This document shows, in pieces, positions 21,294 to 31,849 of a stretch of 64,000 nucleotides of DNA. The notes beneath the pieces are model-generated. The model was given only the letters and a program-made list of their open reading frames with translations, was not told the origin of the DNA and made no database searches. The stretch covers positions 10,319,574 through 10,383,573 of the forward strand of contig CM077658.1 of assembly GCA_039707465.1 (NCBI GenBank), in the 5' to 3' direction. Origin of the DNA: Rhabdophis nuchalis. Its lineage: Eukaryota > Chordata > Lepidosauria > Squamata > Natricidae. Position 1 is the first letter of the stretch; every line of letters starts with the position of its first letter. A program made the translations under genes and the position numbers.

Positions 21294-21370
21294 TTGTAGA
21301 TAAATTATAAATAGATGTAAATAGATGATAGTTAGGATAGGTAGGATAGATAGGTAGGTAGATAGGTAGA
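20171..21370. repeat. GTAG/GATA higher-order repeat, interrupted by an LTR
   Basis: (GTAG)n then (GATA)n arrays organised in units of about 170-200 bp. Each unit starts with a non-repetitive anchor like GATACCGTAGACGAATTATA, then AATAGATG...ATAGATGATAGGTAGG, then GTAG/GTGG/GATA arrays. Anchors lie at about 20303, 20500, 21118 and 21290. ORFs such as repeating Tyr-Leu-Ser-Ile are artefacts. GATA-rich DNA is known from the snake Bkm satellite on W chromosomes, but it also occurs on autosomes. Confidence 0.9.
20707..21117 (-). mobile_element. Solo LTR inside the GATA array
   Basis: 411 bp starting TGTTCTGCCC and ending CTACAACA, flanked by GATACT on both sides (20701-20706 and 21118-21123). On the minus strand a TATA-like GTTTATAAGG lies near 20868-20877. 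It shares the GGGAGGGGCCATTCATT word with the other LTR family but is otherwise distinct. No internal coding sequence remains, so it is a recombined solo LTR. Confidence 0.85.
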
Positions 21371-23076
21371 GTCAGATTCATCTACACATCCTATTAAATT
21401 ATGCATCATAAAGTGACAACCTCTATCCTATCGTGCTTAACCTTTAAAAAGTAACCCACTTCTTATACACTGCATGCCCAACAAGGATACAAGTTATAAA
21501 AAAGACTTTTAATTTCCCCCTTATAAAGGGGGGAAAGACAAAAAAGATGACTATTGGTCTTTAAGCAACCTAAATAACAGCTCTTCTTCCCCCTCTTAAT
21601 TTGCCCACATAAATATTTCCTCACGGGAAAGACACTTTGGAAGACATTTTGCATACACAGCTAAACTACAGAGGAAGCTAGTGAAATTGGGGGTTCTGTG
21701 CACTATTGGGTTTCCAAAAGTATATTAAAAAAAAAAAAAAGGAAAGGAGTTTTCTCGTGGGCACAAACTTCCCAGTTCTTATACAAATGTGGATTGGAAG
21801 GTGAAGAAAAGGAGCATACTGTCTCGATCAAATGATTTGTCAGAGATTAATAGGATTCCTTTGTAATATCCATATCTCACAAAGGAAGGCTTTGACAGCC
21901 TCCAATTACTTTCCAGAAGCCAGGCCTACTCCACACAGTTCCTTTGAACCAGAATGGCCCCCGAACCTACATTTTTCACTCAAGCAGATAACACCACTGG
22001 GTCCCTCTCTGTGATCATGGCCTAACTTAAAGGACTTAATCTCATTTTCCAGATGAATTATTATTTTGTCTCCTGCAGGCAGTGATTACTGGATAAAAGT
22101 ATTGTGTTAACAGAAAGGCTGAGGTCTTTTCAGCTGAGAATTCCATCGCGAGACACTCGGTACTCAGTACTATTATTTTTAAATTATGAAGGAAGGGAAT
22201 GTCACAAAGAGGAGTGGGGTGATACACATTGTAGACAATTCCATAATTTCTCAAGAGGGGAAAGGAGGATGTTTTGCTTATGCATGAGCATCTAGGAATA
22301 CATGCCTTCAGAACTTTTCCGTGATTCATACTGGAAGCAGTTTACTGGATATTCTAACATATTTCTCTCTTTTCTCGCACGTAATTTCCTTCTTTTTACT
22401 ATAAACTACAACAGCCCAAAGCCTATCGAATGCCTTCTTATTATCAGTGGAATTCAAACCCAGTAATCCAGAACTAGATAATCAAATCTCGGACCGACGT
22501 ACTTACGCTCCAATTTTGCTAAATTAAAAGTTTCCGCTGTTTAGCAGACTTTAAGAACTAACATCACTGGGTTTTTACTTCATTAGAAAATAATGAAATG
22601 GCATCAAAGTTTAGCTCCTCGGTATGACTTCTACAGCTGTAAGATTCAACAGTTAGTAAATAAACCAGATAATTTAAAAAAAAGTATATGGTTGTGTTTT
22701 TTTGTGTGTGAATCAGACCAAACATTTAAGTAAACCAGAGATTCTGCAAATGAGGAATGATAGGAATTGGGAGTTCAACTATTCTGGAGGATGGCAGGTT
22801 GCCAAAACTCTGTTATGAGGAAAACAGGAGGAGGAAGGAGTGTTGGATATGTTTGCTGCCTTGAGTTATTTGTAAAATTAATAAAGGATACAAATGGCTA
22901 AATAAAAAGCTTTTAAAAGTCATGTTTTGGCTGGGGTGACTGTAATCTACTAGCCTTGAAAATGACTTTGAGAAGAGATGGAGAAAGGAAAATATTCGTA
23001 GCTCAGGGTTGAAATGATAGATCCTTGGTGTTCTCTGAGCTTGGTTGTTTTCTTGCAGATATTTTATTAACTAGGT
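21371..23076. other. Unique sequence, no gene seen
   Basis: Several AT-rich, non-repetitive stretches; 21820-22010 has the look of conserved noncoding DNA. Small ORFs on both strands have no homology I recognise. Confidence 0.4.
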
Positions 23077-23407
23077 CAGGGGTCCCCAACCCCTGGGCCA
23101 CGGACCGGTGCCGGTCCATGGCTTGATAGGAACCGGCCCACAGGGCCGGAGAAGAGGAGGAGGGAGGAGGGGGCAGCCCCGTGGGCAGAGCGCGCGCCAG
23201 GGACGGGAGAGCGCAGGCGTGGTCACTCGCACCGTTGGGGGCCGAGAGGGGCAAGTGAGCTGACTTACCCCCCCCCCGCACGTGCATGCGCCGCCTGTTC
23301 CCCCTCCCCCGCTCCCCCTCTATGCCGGCCGAGTCATGCCCACCGGTCGGCAGAATTTTCTTTAAAATGAAACCGGTCCCTGGTGCCAAAAAGGTTGGGG
23401 ACCCCTG
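23077..23407. mobile_element. hAT-Charlie-type (MER1-like) element, copy 2
   Basis: 331 bp with inverted ends CAGGGGTCCCCAACCCC / GGTTGGGGACCCCTG and a perfect 8-bp duplication AACTAGGT (23069-23076 and 23408-23415). GC-rich interior with CACGGACCGGTGCCGGTCC. The ORF across it is a composition artefact. Confidence 0.93.
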
Positions 23408-23490
23408 AACTAGGTAACACTGATGATCTTACTTAGTTTGGGTAATAAAATGTCTGCAAGAAAACAATCAAGCTCAGAGAGCATCATAGA

Positions 23491-24131
23491 CAGGGGTGAC
23501 ATGCCACCGGTTCGGGGCCAGTTTGCCTGAACTGGTAGCAAAAATGCAACCGGTTTGCCCAAAAGGGTAGTACACAAAATGCTTTAAAAAATTAAAATTA
23601 AAATTAAAAGAGACGAAAACATATGAAGAACGGCTGCAGGAGCTGGGTATGTCTAGTTTGATGAAGAGAAGGACCAGGGGAGACATGATAGCAGTGTTCC
23701 GATATCTCAGAGGGTGCCACAAAAAAGAGGGAGTCAAACTATTCTCCAAGGCACCTGGGGGCAGGACAAGAAGCAACGGGTGGAAACTAATCAAGGAGAG
23801 AAGCAACTTAAAACTAAGGAGAAATTTCCTGACAGTTAGAACAATTAACCTCTGGAACAGAAGTTGCCTCCAGAAGTTGTGAATGCCCCAACCCTGGAAG
23901 CCTTTAAAAAGATGTTAGATAGACATTTGTCTGAAATGGGATAAGGTTCCTGCCCACGCAGGGGGTTGGACTAGAAGACCTACAAGGTCCCTTCCAACTC
24001 TGCTATTGTATTGTATTGTATTAAAAGTTCCTACAATCAGCTGTATTGCGTGATCGTGGGGACTTTTAAAAAACTTTTTAAAGCATTTTTTAACTACTGA
24101 GAACTGGCAGTAAAAAAAATGCTAAACCATT
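23491..24131. mobile_element. hAT-like MITE carrying a CR1 insertion
   Basis: Starts CAGGGGTGACATGCCACCGG, continues GAACTGGTAGCAAAAATGC, and ends with the mirrored GAACTGGCAGTAAAAAAAATG and CTAAACCATT. The CR1 at 23611-24020 separates the two halves. The flanking duplication is not clear. Confidence 0.55.
23611..24020 (+). mobile_element. CR1 LINE 3' end
   Basis: The last part of CR1 ORF2, in frame from about 23620 (the run GMSSLMKRRTRGDMIAVFRY), broken by a small insertion at 'ggaacagaagttgcc' near 23862. It ends with the (TATTG)n tail. TTAAAAG at 23604-23610 and 24021-24027 fits a target duplication. Confidence 0.88.
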
Positions 24132-25226
24132 ATTCATGAAGGGTTCCTGTGTCAGTAAGGGAAATTGGGTAACTGGCTATGAAACATTTGTCCAAAAATG
24201 GGATGTTTTCCTTTAAAGAATCTTTCTTTCTTACTTTTAAACTGAAGTTTTCAGGAAAGCAAAAACTTAAGAGGATAGGGTTGCCAAAATATATATGCTG
24301 AACTGCAAGTACTTGGATAAAATCAACATCGAGGCTTCTCAGCTAGCATATGGTTTTCAATTCTTCAGTCATTGTGTATAGAAATATTCTGTTTGCATGG
24401 CCAGATGTTTTATATGCCACTTAACTCCCTGTGCATTATCCCTTAATGTTAGCTGTATAACAGAACACATTTTAAAAATCAGCACTCGAGAAATCAGGCC
24501 ATTTCAATAAATGGAAACCCGTTTCCACCACAGAGAAGGGAGGGGGAAAACCACCCTCGTATTTAAAATCAAAACATTTTATTTTCGTAACTCTAGATAA
24601 CGCACCGAGATGAAATTGTAAATTGCTAAGCGCTTTTATTTCGGTAATGTATTCTATTGACCTTAGAAATTATTCAGAGCATGTAGGAGAGGAGAGGTTT
24701 TTTTTCCCCCTCCTAACCAAACAAATAAAAAAAAAAAGGTGTGTGTGTGAAAAACTACAGTGAAATGGATTAAAAATAAATAAATAAAATTGACAGCAAC
24801 TCCTATGATAGCCTCCGCCAGCGTGTTTATTCCTTTCTTTCTTAAAGCTTCGTCAACATGCAAACACTCCATAAAAAAGGAACTGGTGCGTGCCTACAGG
24901 AGCAATTCAGTTTGCAAATAAAGCAGTATAATGTGAGCGGTTTGAAATGGTTCCGTCTCTCCATTGCTTTTCCATGTCAACGCACTGGCAGTCTTGCCTG
25001 AATGCAGCTAGTCAATAGAGAGAAAGTAAATAGAGCATTTCCCGATTTCACCTGGCAACACAGTAAAATGCCCGGTTTAAAAATGCAACACTTTAATCAC
25101 TGGCACAATATAGACAAGACTTTCATTCTTCTGCTTCCCAGGGCTGCACACGTTGAAGTTTTCATGACAACGACCTACGCCGGAAACGGGACAGCAGAGT
25201 AGAACCTAGATTCTTCCAGATGCTGC
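24132..25226. other. Unique sequence, possible conserved noncoding DNA
   Basis: No repeat apart from short A/T runs. 24480-24660 and 24800-25190 are homogeneous, non-repetitive and contain words such as TTTGCAAATAAAGCAGTATA. These could be regulatory, but this is inference from appearance. Confidence 0.3.
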
Positions 25227-25231
25227 AGATG

Positions 25232-25780
25232 TGCTCTCATCTAGGCTTCCCAACAGAATGAAGCAAACGCTTTGTCCCGACAAAAACCCCTGTTATTAAT
25301 TGACTGTGATTTCTGCTCATTCACATCCAGTAAAGTCTTTCAAGGGAGGATTTACAGTCACAGACCTTATCTGGCTTGGAGGGCTGCCAGGCCGATATCT
25401 GCAAAACTTGGCAAGGAGTCTCAGAGAGTCACAAACCAATTAAACAAAATTATTGTCTCCTGCAAACTCCACTCCCTTTTTGCTTCTTTTTTTTCCCTCT
25501 GGGAGGGGCCATTCACTGTCTACCTGTGGCCTTACTCCCAAGTCACCCCCTGTTCTTTAGCTCTTCCCTTCATCTGGCAACTCTGCACATGCACACACTG
25601 GGAACAGGCTCCAGCTGTTCCTCTGCCTCGCCGATGTCAGACTCCGGAGGCAGCAAATAACTACCAGATGGCCTTGATCCCCTCTCTGCCTCTGACACAG
25701 AGCCTTCCCCAGACTCCAGGACTGGCCCATGTTCCTCCCCAACCTCCTCACTGTCCGACTCTGTTGCCAGCTCTGCAACA
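25232..25780 (-). mobile_element. Solo LTR with 5-bp duplication
   Basis: 549 bp, from TGCTCTCATCTAGGCTTCCC to GTTGCCAGCTCTGCAACA, flanked by AGATG (25227-25231 and 25781-25785). On the minus strand it starts TGTTGCAGAGCTGG, holds the GC-rich U3 and ends in the GGGAAGCCTAG region. The size of the duplication fits a gypsy-type element or an endogenous retrovirus. No internal region is left. Confidence 0.88.
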
Positions 25781-25835
25781 AGATGTTGCATTTTCTGATA
25801 TCAAAGACATGGCTCTATAGTCCACCATGTCAAAC

Positions 25836-25839
25836 CTTT

Positions 25840-25926
<87 letters not shown>

Positions 25927-25986
25927 CTTTCTTCCTCCCTCCCTCCCTCCTTTCTCTCTCTCTCCCTCTCTCTCATTCTCTCTCTG
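25836..25986. repeat. (TTTC)n then (CCCT)/(TC)n tract
   Basis: About 22 TTTC units followed by TCCC and TC repeats, a polypyrimidine tract of about 150 bp close to the solo LTR. Confidence 0.95.
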
Positions 25987-27032
25987 TTTAATGGAGACAC
26001 TCTTAGAAAGAATTAAAAAGGAGTGAAGGCATTTTAAAAAGTAAATTGCTGCAAAAGACCCATGCAATTTCATTTATTATTGGGGGCAGAATTAAGTAAA
26101 TCCCCATTCTTTGAACCTGCTAGAATTTGCTCCATGATCCTGGCTCCATTGCGTAGGAAATATTGTATGAAAGGCATGGCCAGCAACTGATATGTGTGTT
26201 GAGATACTTTTAACATCAAGATCCCTCTTATATCTGACGCTACTGCAAAGCAGATTTAAGGTGTAATAAAATAAAGCATTTCATACCTATTTACCAAAGG
26301 GAGGAACTTAAAAAAAGGTTAAAGGGTAGTACACTCCTCTCTACAAGGGTAGTAATTTTGTTCAATTTCATGAAAAAAGCATACAATTTTTTTCTACAAA
26401 ACCCCCCCCCCAAATTTTTTTTATAAGGTAAATCAATATTTTTCTAATGTCAAAATCTGCAATGGCTTTGTAAAACCAGTGTGCTTGGATGAAAACTTAT
26501 ACAATTGTTCTCTTGATGCACAATTTTGTTTATTTCCAAAACGCCTATTTTAAGTTGGAAAGACAGGAGGAAAAAACCATTAGATTCTAAACATGATTAC
26601 CTCTAAGCGACACAAATATCCACAGAGCTCATCACAAAAGGCTATTTAAATGCTATTTTACTGTTGTTTCATTGCGGTTTAGGCAGTTTTACATTTCATC
26701 ACATTTTTTTTTTTAAAAAGCCACTATAAGTGTATTGGGAAGGAGGCAAGAAATGTGTATAAAGCCAAATCGCAGAGTAATTATAAATGCAAATAAAATG
26801 GCTTTATTGGAATCTGTCAGAAGGGCACAAATTTTGTTAGCAAGGCAAATACTTTGCAGGCGTGAACTAGAGGAAAAGGCTGTGTTGATGACTTTAGTGA
26901 GAAATTAAAGGGAATTAAATTGGAGATGGAAGGGCATAAATTGCCCTTATTTGGTGAACAAATCCAAATTAAAGTATCCCTAACAAAAGCCCATCCAGCT
27001 TTTTTGCGGAACACAGCTGTCAAAGAAGAAGC
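25987..27032. other. Unassigned sequence
   Basis: AT-rich, with poly-C near 26402 and T runs. 26760-27030 is non-repetitive and contains TAATTATAAATGCAAATAAA. No gene recognised. Confidence 0.4.
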
Positions 27033-27443
27033 CTTCAGTTCTATCAATCTTAGATGCCAACTCAAGGTAAACCGCTCCAAACTCGATTGTAGAAAATATG
27101 ACTTCAGCAACAGAGTGGTCAATGCCTGGAATGCACTACCTCAGGGGTCCCTAACCCCTGGGCTGCGGACCGGTGCCGGTCCGTGGCTTGATAGGAACCG
27201 GGCCGCAGTGAGCGGCACAACTCTTAGAAAGGGCCGGAGAGGAGGAGGAGGGGGCAGCCTCCTGGGCAGAGCGTGTGCCGGGGGTGGGAGAGCACAGGCG
27301 CGGCCGCTCACGCCATTGGGGGCCCAAGAGGGACGAGTGAGCAGACTCACCCCCTCGCGCGCGCGGACGCTGCCTGTTCCCCCTCCCCACCATTCCCCCT
27401 CTACGCCAGCTAAGCCATGGCCACCGGTCCATGGAATTTTATT

Positions 27444-27855
27444 TTATTTTTATATTGAAAAAGTTTTATTGAGTTTTACAATTTTTTCGAATAGGGTAGG
27501 GCAGTGCTTCTCAATTATTTTCTGTCAGGCCCCCCCTAGGAAGAAGAAAACATTTCGCGCCCCCCCCCCCGCGCGACTGTAAATAGTATCATTTGTCTAT
27601 AAAATTGTTATAAGTACACCTCTGCATAACACTGTATCTTTATTAACGTATAAGAGAATAAAAAAAGAAAGAAATTTCTTTCTCTTTCTCTCTCTCTCTC
27701 TTTCCTTTCTCTCTTTTTTCTCTTTCCTTTCTGTCTCTCTCTTTCTCTCTCTCTGTCTTTCTTTCTCTCTTTCTTTCTCTCTCCCACTTTTTTCTTTCTT
27801 TCTTTTTCTTTCTCTCTCTATCTCTGTCTGTCTCTCCTTCGTCTGCCCATCTATC

Positions 27856-27889
<34 letters not shown>

Positions 27890-28170
27890 TCGCATTCACG
27901 TACTTAATCACTCATTCTGTGTCTCTCTCTTTCTCTCCCTGTCTCTCTCTGTCTCTGTGTGTGTGTCTGTCACTCTCTGATTCCTCCCTCCCTCCCTGTC
28001 TCTCTCTGTGTCTGTGCCTCTCTCTGTCTGTGTGTCGTCGTCCCCGCCCCACCCCCACTCCCTGCGGAGTCTCCTCAGCCCGGCTCACCCGCCTTAGCCT
28101 GCCCCGGCCGCCTGGCCACCCGCCGTGCTTGATCGCTCGTCAGGCTCCTTCCAGGAGCTGAGAAGCCTCC

Positions 28171-28201
<31 letters not shown>

Positions 28202-28902
28202 CGTGTGTGTGTGTGTGAGGAACGGCAGTCCCTGGAAGACGACGAGTGGCCAGCATGCCGGCTGTGGAGGGAGGGAGGAGGAGGGAGAAAGGGAATCGGC
28301 AGAGCCCAGGAGTCCAACCATCGAGGAGGGTGGAAGAGCCAAACTCCAACGGCGCGAACAGCTCTCCCACGCATTCTGCTCAGGGGCTGCCGAGGTCAAA
28401 CGCGCCCCCCTTTACAGAGCCTCGCGCCCCCCCTGGGGGGCGCGCCCCACTATTTGAGAAACGCTGGGGTAGGGTAAGGTGAAATAAGGAAATATTTTGA
28501 GAACTTTCATGTCGAGATCGTTGGCCCCCTCCGGGGCTTCTTGACAAAACATAGATAATACATATTTCAATAATACTACAAGGTGAATAGGAGTGCATAC
28601 ATCGTTATAAATTCTATGCTAGCAATCGTGTACAAACATCCAAACAAAGTTATACTGCATTAAAAAAGTCATTTTTTAGATCTAAGTCTCTTAGCAATTG
28701 TATCTTCTTGTTCTCCTCCCTGACCCCCAGTGGGCGAGGCCGTGGTCCCCTCTGCTCCTCCATTTCCATCCTCCAGGATTGAGGCATGTTTTTTAAGAAA
28801 GGCTTCCGCCTCAGCAACTGTTTTAATCCTTACTCTTCCTCCTTCCCACAACACCAACATCCCTTCTGGCATCACCCACTTGAACCAAATCCCCTGTTTA
28901 AA
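27444..28902 (-). mobile_element. L1-like ORF1-only retroelement nested in the hAT element
   Basis: Flanked by a 14-bp duplication CATGGAATTTTATT (27430-27443 and 28903-28916). On the minus strand it begins within a 78-codon frame and ends in an A-rich tail (TTTTTATTTTATTTTATT on the plus strand, left side). The frame resembles an L1 ORF1 C-terminal domain. About 250 bp of UTR follow directly, with no ORF2, so it looks like a 'half-L1' element. It is interrupted by a second hAT element. Confidence 0.6.
27502..28466. mobile_element. hAT-like element, 965 bp, innermost of the nest
   Basis: Ends CAGTGCTTCTCAATTATTT and ATAGTTTCTCAA-like mirrored as TATTTGAGAAACGCTG, with a perfect 8-bp duplication GGGTAGGG (27494-27501 and 28467-28474). 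The subterminal GCGCCCCCC words are mirrored near both ends. The interior has CT-rich, (GT)n (27858-27889 and 28172-28219) and a GC-rich stretch (28040-28160). No transposase was found. Confidence 0.85.
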
Positions 28903-28905
28903 CAT
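28669..28905 (-). pseudogene. L1 ORF1-like C-terminal fragment
   Basis: The 78-residue frame reads WFKWVMPEGMLVLWEGGRVR and TVAEAEAFLKKH near its start, then an acidic, Gly-rich tail ending KRLRSKK. The spacing of a 'PEG-hydrophobic-G...I..EAEAFLK' pattern is like the C-terminal domain of L1 ORF1 (nucleic-acid chaperone). The start Met lies in the target duplication, so it is not a real start. What else it could be: the end of another LINE ORF. Assigned by pattern only. Confidence 0.45.
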
Positions 28906-29187
28906 GGAATTTTATTAACATGAAACCGGTCCCTGGTGCCAAAAATGTTGGGGACCCCTGCTCTACCTGACTCTGTGGTTTCTTCTCCAAACCCTCATAA
29001 CTTTAACGTTAGACTGTTTTCCTCCCCATTCCTAAGAGGTCTGTAAGGGGGCGTGCATAAGCACACCAGCCTCCCTACCATCCCTGTCCTATTGTTCCCA
29101 TTGATTTGCCCCCATTTCCTGTGTTCATGTCCATGAACTTATATCTGTTACCTCGTACATGTTTGACAAACTAAATAAATAAAAAAA

Positions 29188-30660
29188 CCAATCATACCAC
29201 AATTGAGAGAACATACTAAAAAATACCTTAAAGTTCAACTATAATAGGTCTTTTAAAAAAAAAAAAAAAAAATTATAGAAGGGTAAAGTTTCACCCTGGA
29301 TCCCCCTCTATAAAATGATTATTTGGAGAGTTAAAAATAATTTTCCACTAACCCTTCTCTATTCAAAAATAGCTATGGTAGATATACTTAGTTCCTTCAA
29401 TCATACTTCGTAAAGTCTACTGTCGTATCCCTTTATCTTTGTCCTTTTGTGCTCTTCTTGAAGGTTTCAATTTATCTCAAACCTTCTTCTATTATTGTGT
29501 TGAGAACAGAATAAGAATTGAATAAACTACTAAAAAAAAATATGTTCTGCTGAACCGCACTCCCAACATGGATCTGGCCAATTCTGCAAACATACTGTCA
29601 AGGATTTGGCTAGTGGCAAGGCAGTCGCACAAATATAACAGTTAATTTGCCCATAGTTCAGTTTAGTGCCCAAGATCCTAAAGGCCACCAAGTACATAGG
29701 ATCACTGCAAAAGTGTCAGTTGAACTAGGTATGGTTCTTCTAATACAATAAATTACCACCCAATCATTTGCACATCTATTAGAAATAACTGTCACTGAGT
29801 TCCTCATTGAAGCGAATATCAAATTGTGCCCATTATCTCTTAACCATTTTGCTACATTGGTTGCCGTGCAGCTGTGACCCTGGGTCTGGCTCCTTCTCAC
29901 CATCGCTACCATGTTCTGGTCAACGCGCATGAATTAATCCTCTCCCTATTACGATTCATAGCTGGGAGTGACTTGAGGGAGTACCGCTGGTATGCATAGA
30001 TGGAGCCAATATTCCAAGTAATTCTTTCTTAATTAATTAATTTATAGAATTAATTTATAGAAGCGCTAGACATTTGTGTCAGGTTCATGGGCTGATTTAA
30101 TTATAAGGCTTTGCAACTTCTTTAGGAAATCTGTTTTCAACGGGATGGATCTACTCCAGGGGAAAATAAGCTATCTTCTTATCAGAAGCTTTAAAATGAG
30201 GCTATAAAACAAGATACCGCCTCTTTCTAACCTCACTTCTGGGGAGGAGGAGAATATTCCACAGGGTGGGGGCAACGGCAGAGGGCCGTCCTAGTCAACA
30301 TTCTTTCACTATTGGTGTCTGTAACATACTTTCCCTGGGACAAGTCAATGTGATGATATTAAGATTAAGTATGCATGCTTGATAAAATGGTCATTTTTAA
30401 TGATTACCTATTGTTACTGTGTTCCAACCATGGAAATTATTTAATCAGTGATACAAGACATCACATATTGTTGCGCCACCCTATCAGAAATCAGTTAAGG
30501 AGGAATATTTTTGTGACATAGGCTTTAGGGATTATTTTGTGTTTTAGGTTGTCAGAACCGTGACAACCAAATACAGTGCCTTAACTTTGGGTAATCTAAA
30601 GTTTAAACACAGCTCAGGACTACAGAAATGTGCAGGATTGAGGTTTTAAGTCTTCCTTTG
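29188..30660. other. Unassigned sequence, some of it possibly regulatory
   Basis: A 90-codon minus-strand frame (29658-29930) has no recognisable domain. 29200-29560 is A/T-rich and may be an old L1 fragment. 30030-30480 is unique with TTAATTAATTAATTT and CATTTTTAATGATTACC words that suit homeodomain binding; conserved status unknown. Confidence 0.35.
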
Positions 30661-31042
30661 TACCGTCGGCCAAACAATGTCGGCTGGCGACCCCCAGGGG
30701 GAGAGCCTTCTCTGTGGCAGCTCCGGCCCTCTGGAATGACCTGCCCCCCGACCTTCGCACGATTACTGACCTGCGTCTCTTCCGTCGGGCCTTGAAAACG
30801 CACTTATTCCGTACGGCCGGCCTGATGTAGTTTTTAATTGTAATTTTTAATTGTAGTTTTAATTGATTCTAAGTAATTTTAGCAATTAATTTTACCTGGT
30901 TTTAGAACAGGCCCCAAATTTAATCGATTTTTAAAGTATTTGTATATGATGTCTTATGGTTTTACTATGCCTGTTCACCGCCCTGAGTCCTGTAAGGGAG
31001 AAGGGCGGTATACAAATTTAATAAATTCAATTCAATTCAATT
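30661..31042 (+). mobile_element. L2-like LINE 3' end
   Basis: Translates to LWNDLPPDLRTITDLRLFRR then a stop near 30828, a 3' UTR with CACCGCCCTGAGTCCTGTAA, and a (TTCAA)n tail. 5'-truncated inside the coding region. Confidence 0.88.
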
Positions 31043-31493
31043 CCTAATCTTTCAGTAGGTCCACAAAGAGTAAAAAAAAACCCAAAAACATTTCTTCTCC
31101 TTCTACTTGAACTCAATATTTCACAAGAGTAAAATGGGGTTTAAATTAATAATTATGGGGAAAATGTTTTTATGTTAACATCATTCAGCAACCATGGTTT
31201 ATAAACCAACCGGTTGGTGATATAATAAATGCAATTAGCTAAAATTGTTTTCAATCTCTTCTTATCCCTCTAGAGAAAAAGAGAGGAATCCGAGTTGATT
31301 TCCATAATACTAAGCTGTCTTTTCGCATTACATTTAAATTAAGAGCTGTGAGAGCAATGTGCAAAAAGTGAGCATTAGAATTCATACATAACGTTAACTC
31401 ATGGTATTCCTAATTTTCGTTTGTTGACTGTACCATGGGTCTAAGTTTGCATATAACACTGAACCTTTAGGGGAGTGGTCTTGCAAATCTTTT
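31043..31493. other. Unassigned AT-rich sequence
   Basis: No gene or repeat family recognised. Confidence 0.45.
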
Positions 31494-31849
31494 AAAGAGC
31501 CGCAGTGGCACAGTGGTGAGAGTGGGGTACTGCAGGCTACTTCAGCTGACTGCTAGCTGTAGTTCGGCAGTTCAAATCTCACCGGCTCAAGGTTGAGTCA
31601 GCCTTCCATCCTTCCAAGGTGGGTAAAATGAGGACCCAGATTGTTGGGGGCAAGAGGCTGACTCTGTAAACTGCTTAGAGAGTGCTTTAAAAGCACTGTG
31701 AAGCACAGGGGTGGATTTTACTGCCTGTTTGCTTGTGCGCGCATGCACAATTCAATTAAAATTGTTAATTGAACTAGGCCCATCCGGTAGGAACCCACCT
31801 CTGATGAAGTGGTGTATAAGTCTAAGTCCTATTGCTATTGCTATTGCTA
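31494..31849 (+). mobile_element. SINE family S2 (Sauria-type) with nested MITE
   Basis: The tRNA-like head (GCAGTGGCACAGTGGTGAGA; box B GTTCAAATCTC near 31570), then the family words GACTCAGCCTTCCATCC-like and CAGATTGTTGGGGGCAAGAG, and the tail TATAAGTCTAAG...(TATTGC)n. A MITE at 31706-31803 splits it. I use S2 for this family; it resembles the reptile Sauria SINE type, an attribution from memory. Confidence 0.85.
31706..31803. mobile_element. 98-bp hAT-like MITE nested in the S2 SINE
   Basis: Starts CAGGGGTGGATTTTACTGCC and ends CCGGTAGGAACCCACCTCTG. The flanks GTGAAGCA and ATGAAGTG are both one or two CpG-type changes from the expected SINE word GTGAAGCG, so they fit a decayed 8-bp duplication. 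Confidence 0.75.

Larger units (their letters stand above)
27142..28960. mobile_element. hAT-Charlie-type (MER1-like) element, copy 3, with nested insertions
   Basis: Ends CAGGGGTCCCTAACCCC and GTTGGGGACCCCTG, with an 8-bp duplication CACTACCT / CTCTACCT (one mismatch; 27134-27141 and 28961-28968). Removing the inserted 1.46 kb leaves an element of about the same length as copies 1 and 2. Confidence 0.88.
27033..29187 (+). mobile_element. LINE 3' end split by a nested transposon
   Basis: The left part (27033-27141) encodes KLDCRKYDFSNRVVNAWNAL, the C-terminal motif of a jockey-superfamily LINE reverse transcriptase. The right part (28961-29187) continues it in sense with SVVSSPNPHNFNVRLF and a stop, then a UTR ending AAATAAATAAAAAAA. 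A 1.8-kb hAT element sits between them. Its exact clade (CR1/L2 group) is uncertain. Confidence 0.75.

Noticed and set aside
20171..21370. CRISPR-like array
   Set aside because: Spaced anchors at about 200 bp are GATA satellite units in a vertebrate genome, with no repeat-spacer format and no cas genes.
28040..28482. GC-rich stretch as a CpG island promoter
   Set aside because: It is internal to a hAT element with a clear target duplication, so its base composition is that of the transposon.
29658..29930. 90-codon minus-strand ORF
   Set aside because: No similarity I can recognise; the region is otherwise anonymous. It could be a remnant of an unknown transposon but nothing supports it.
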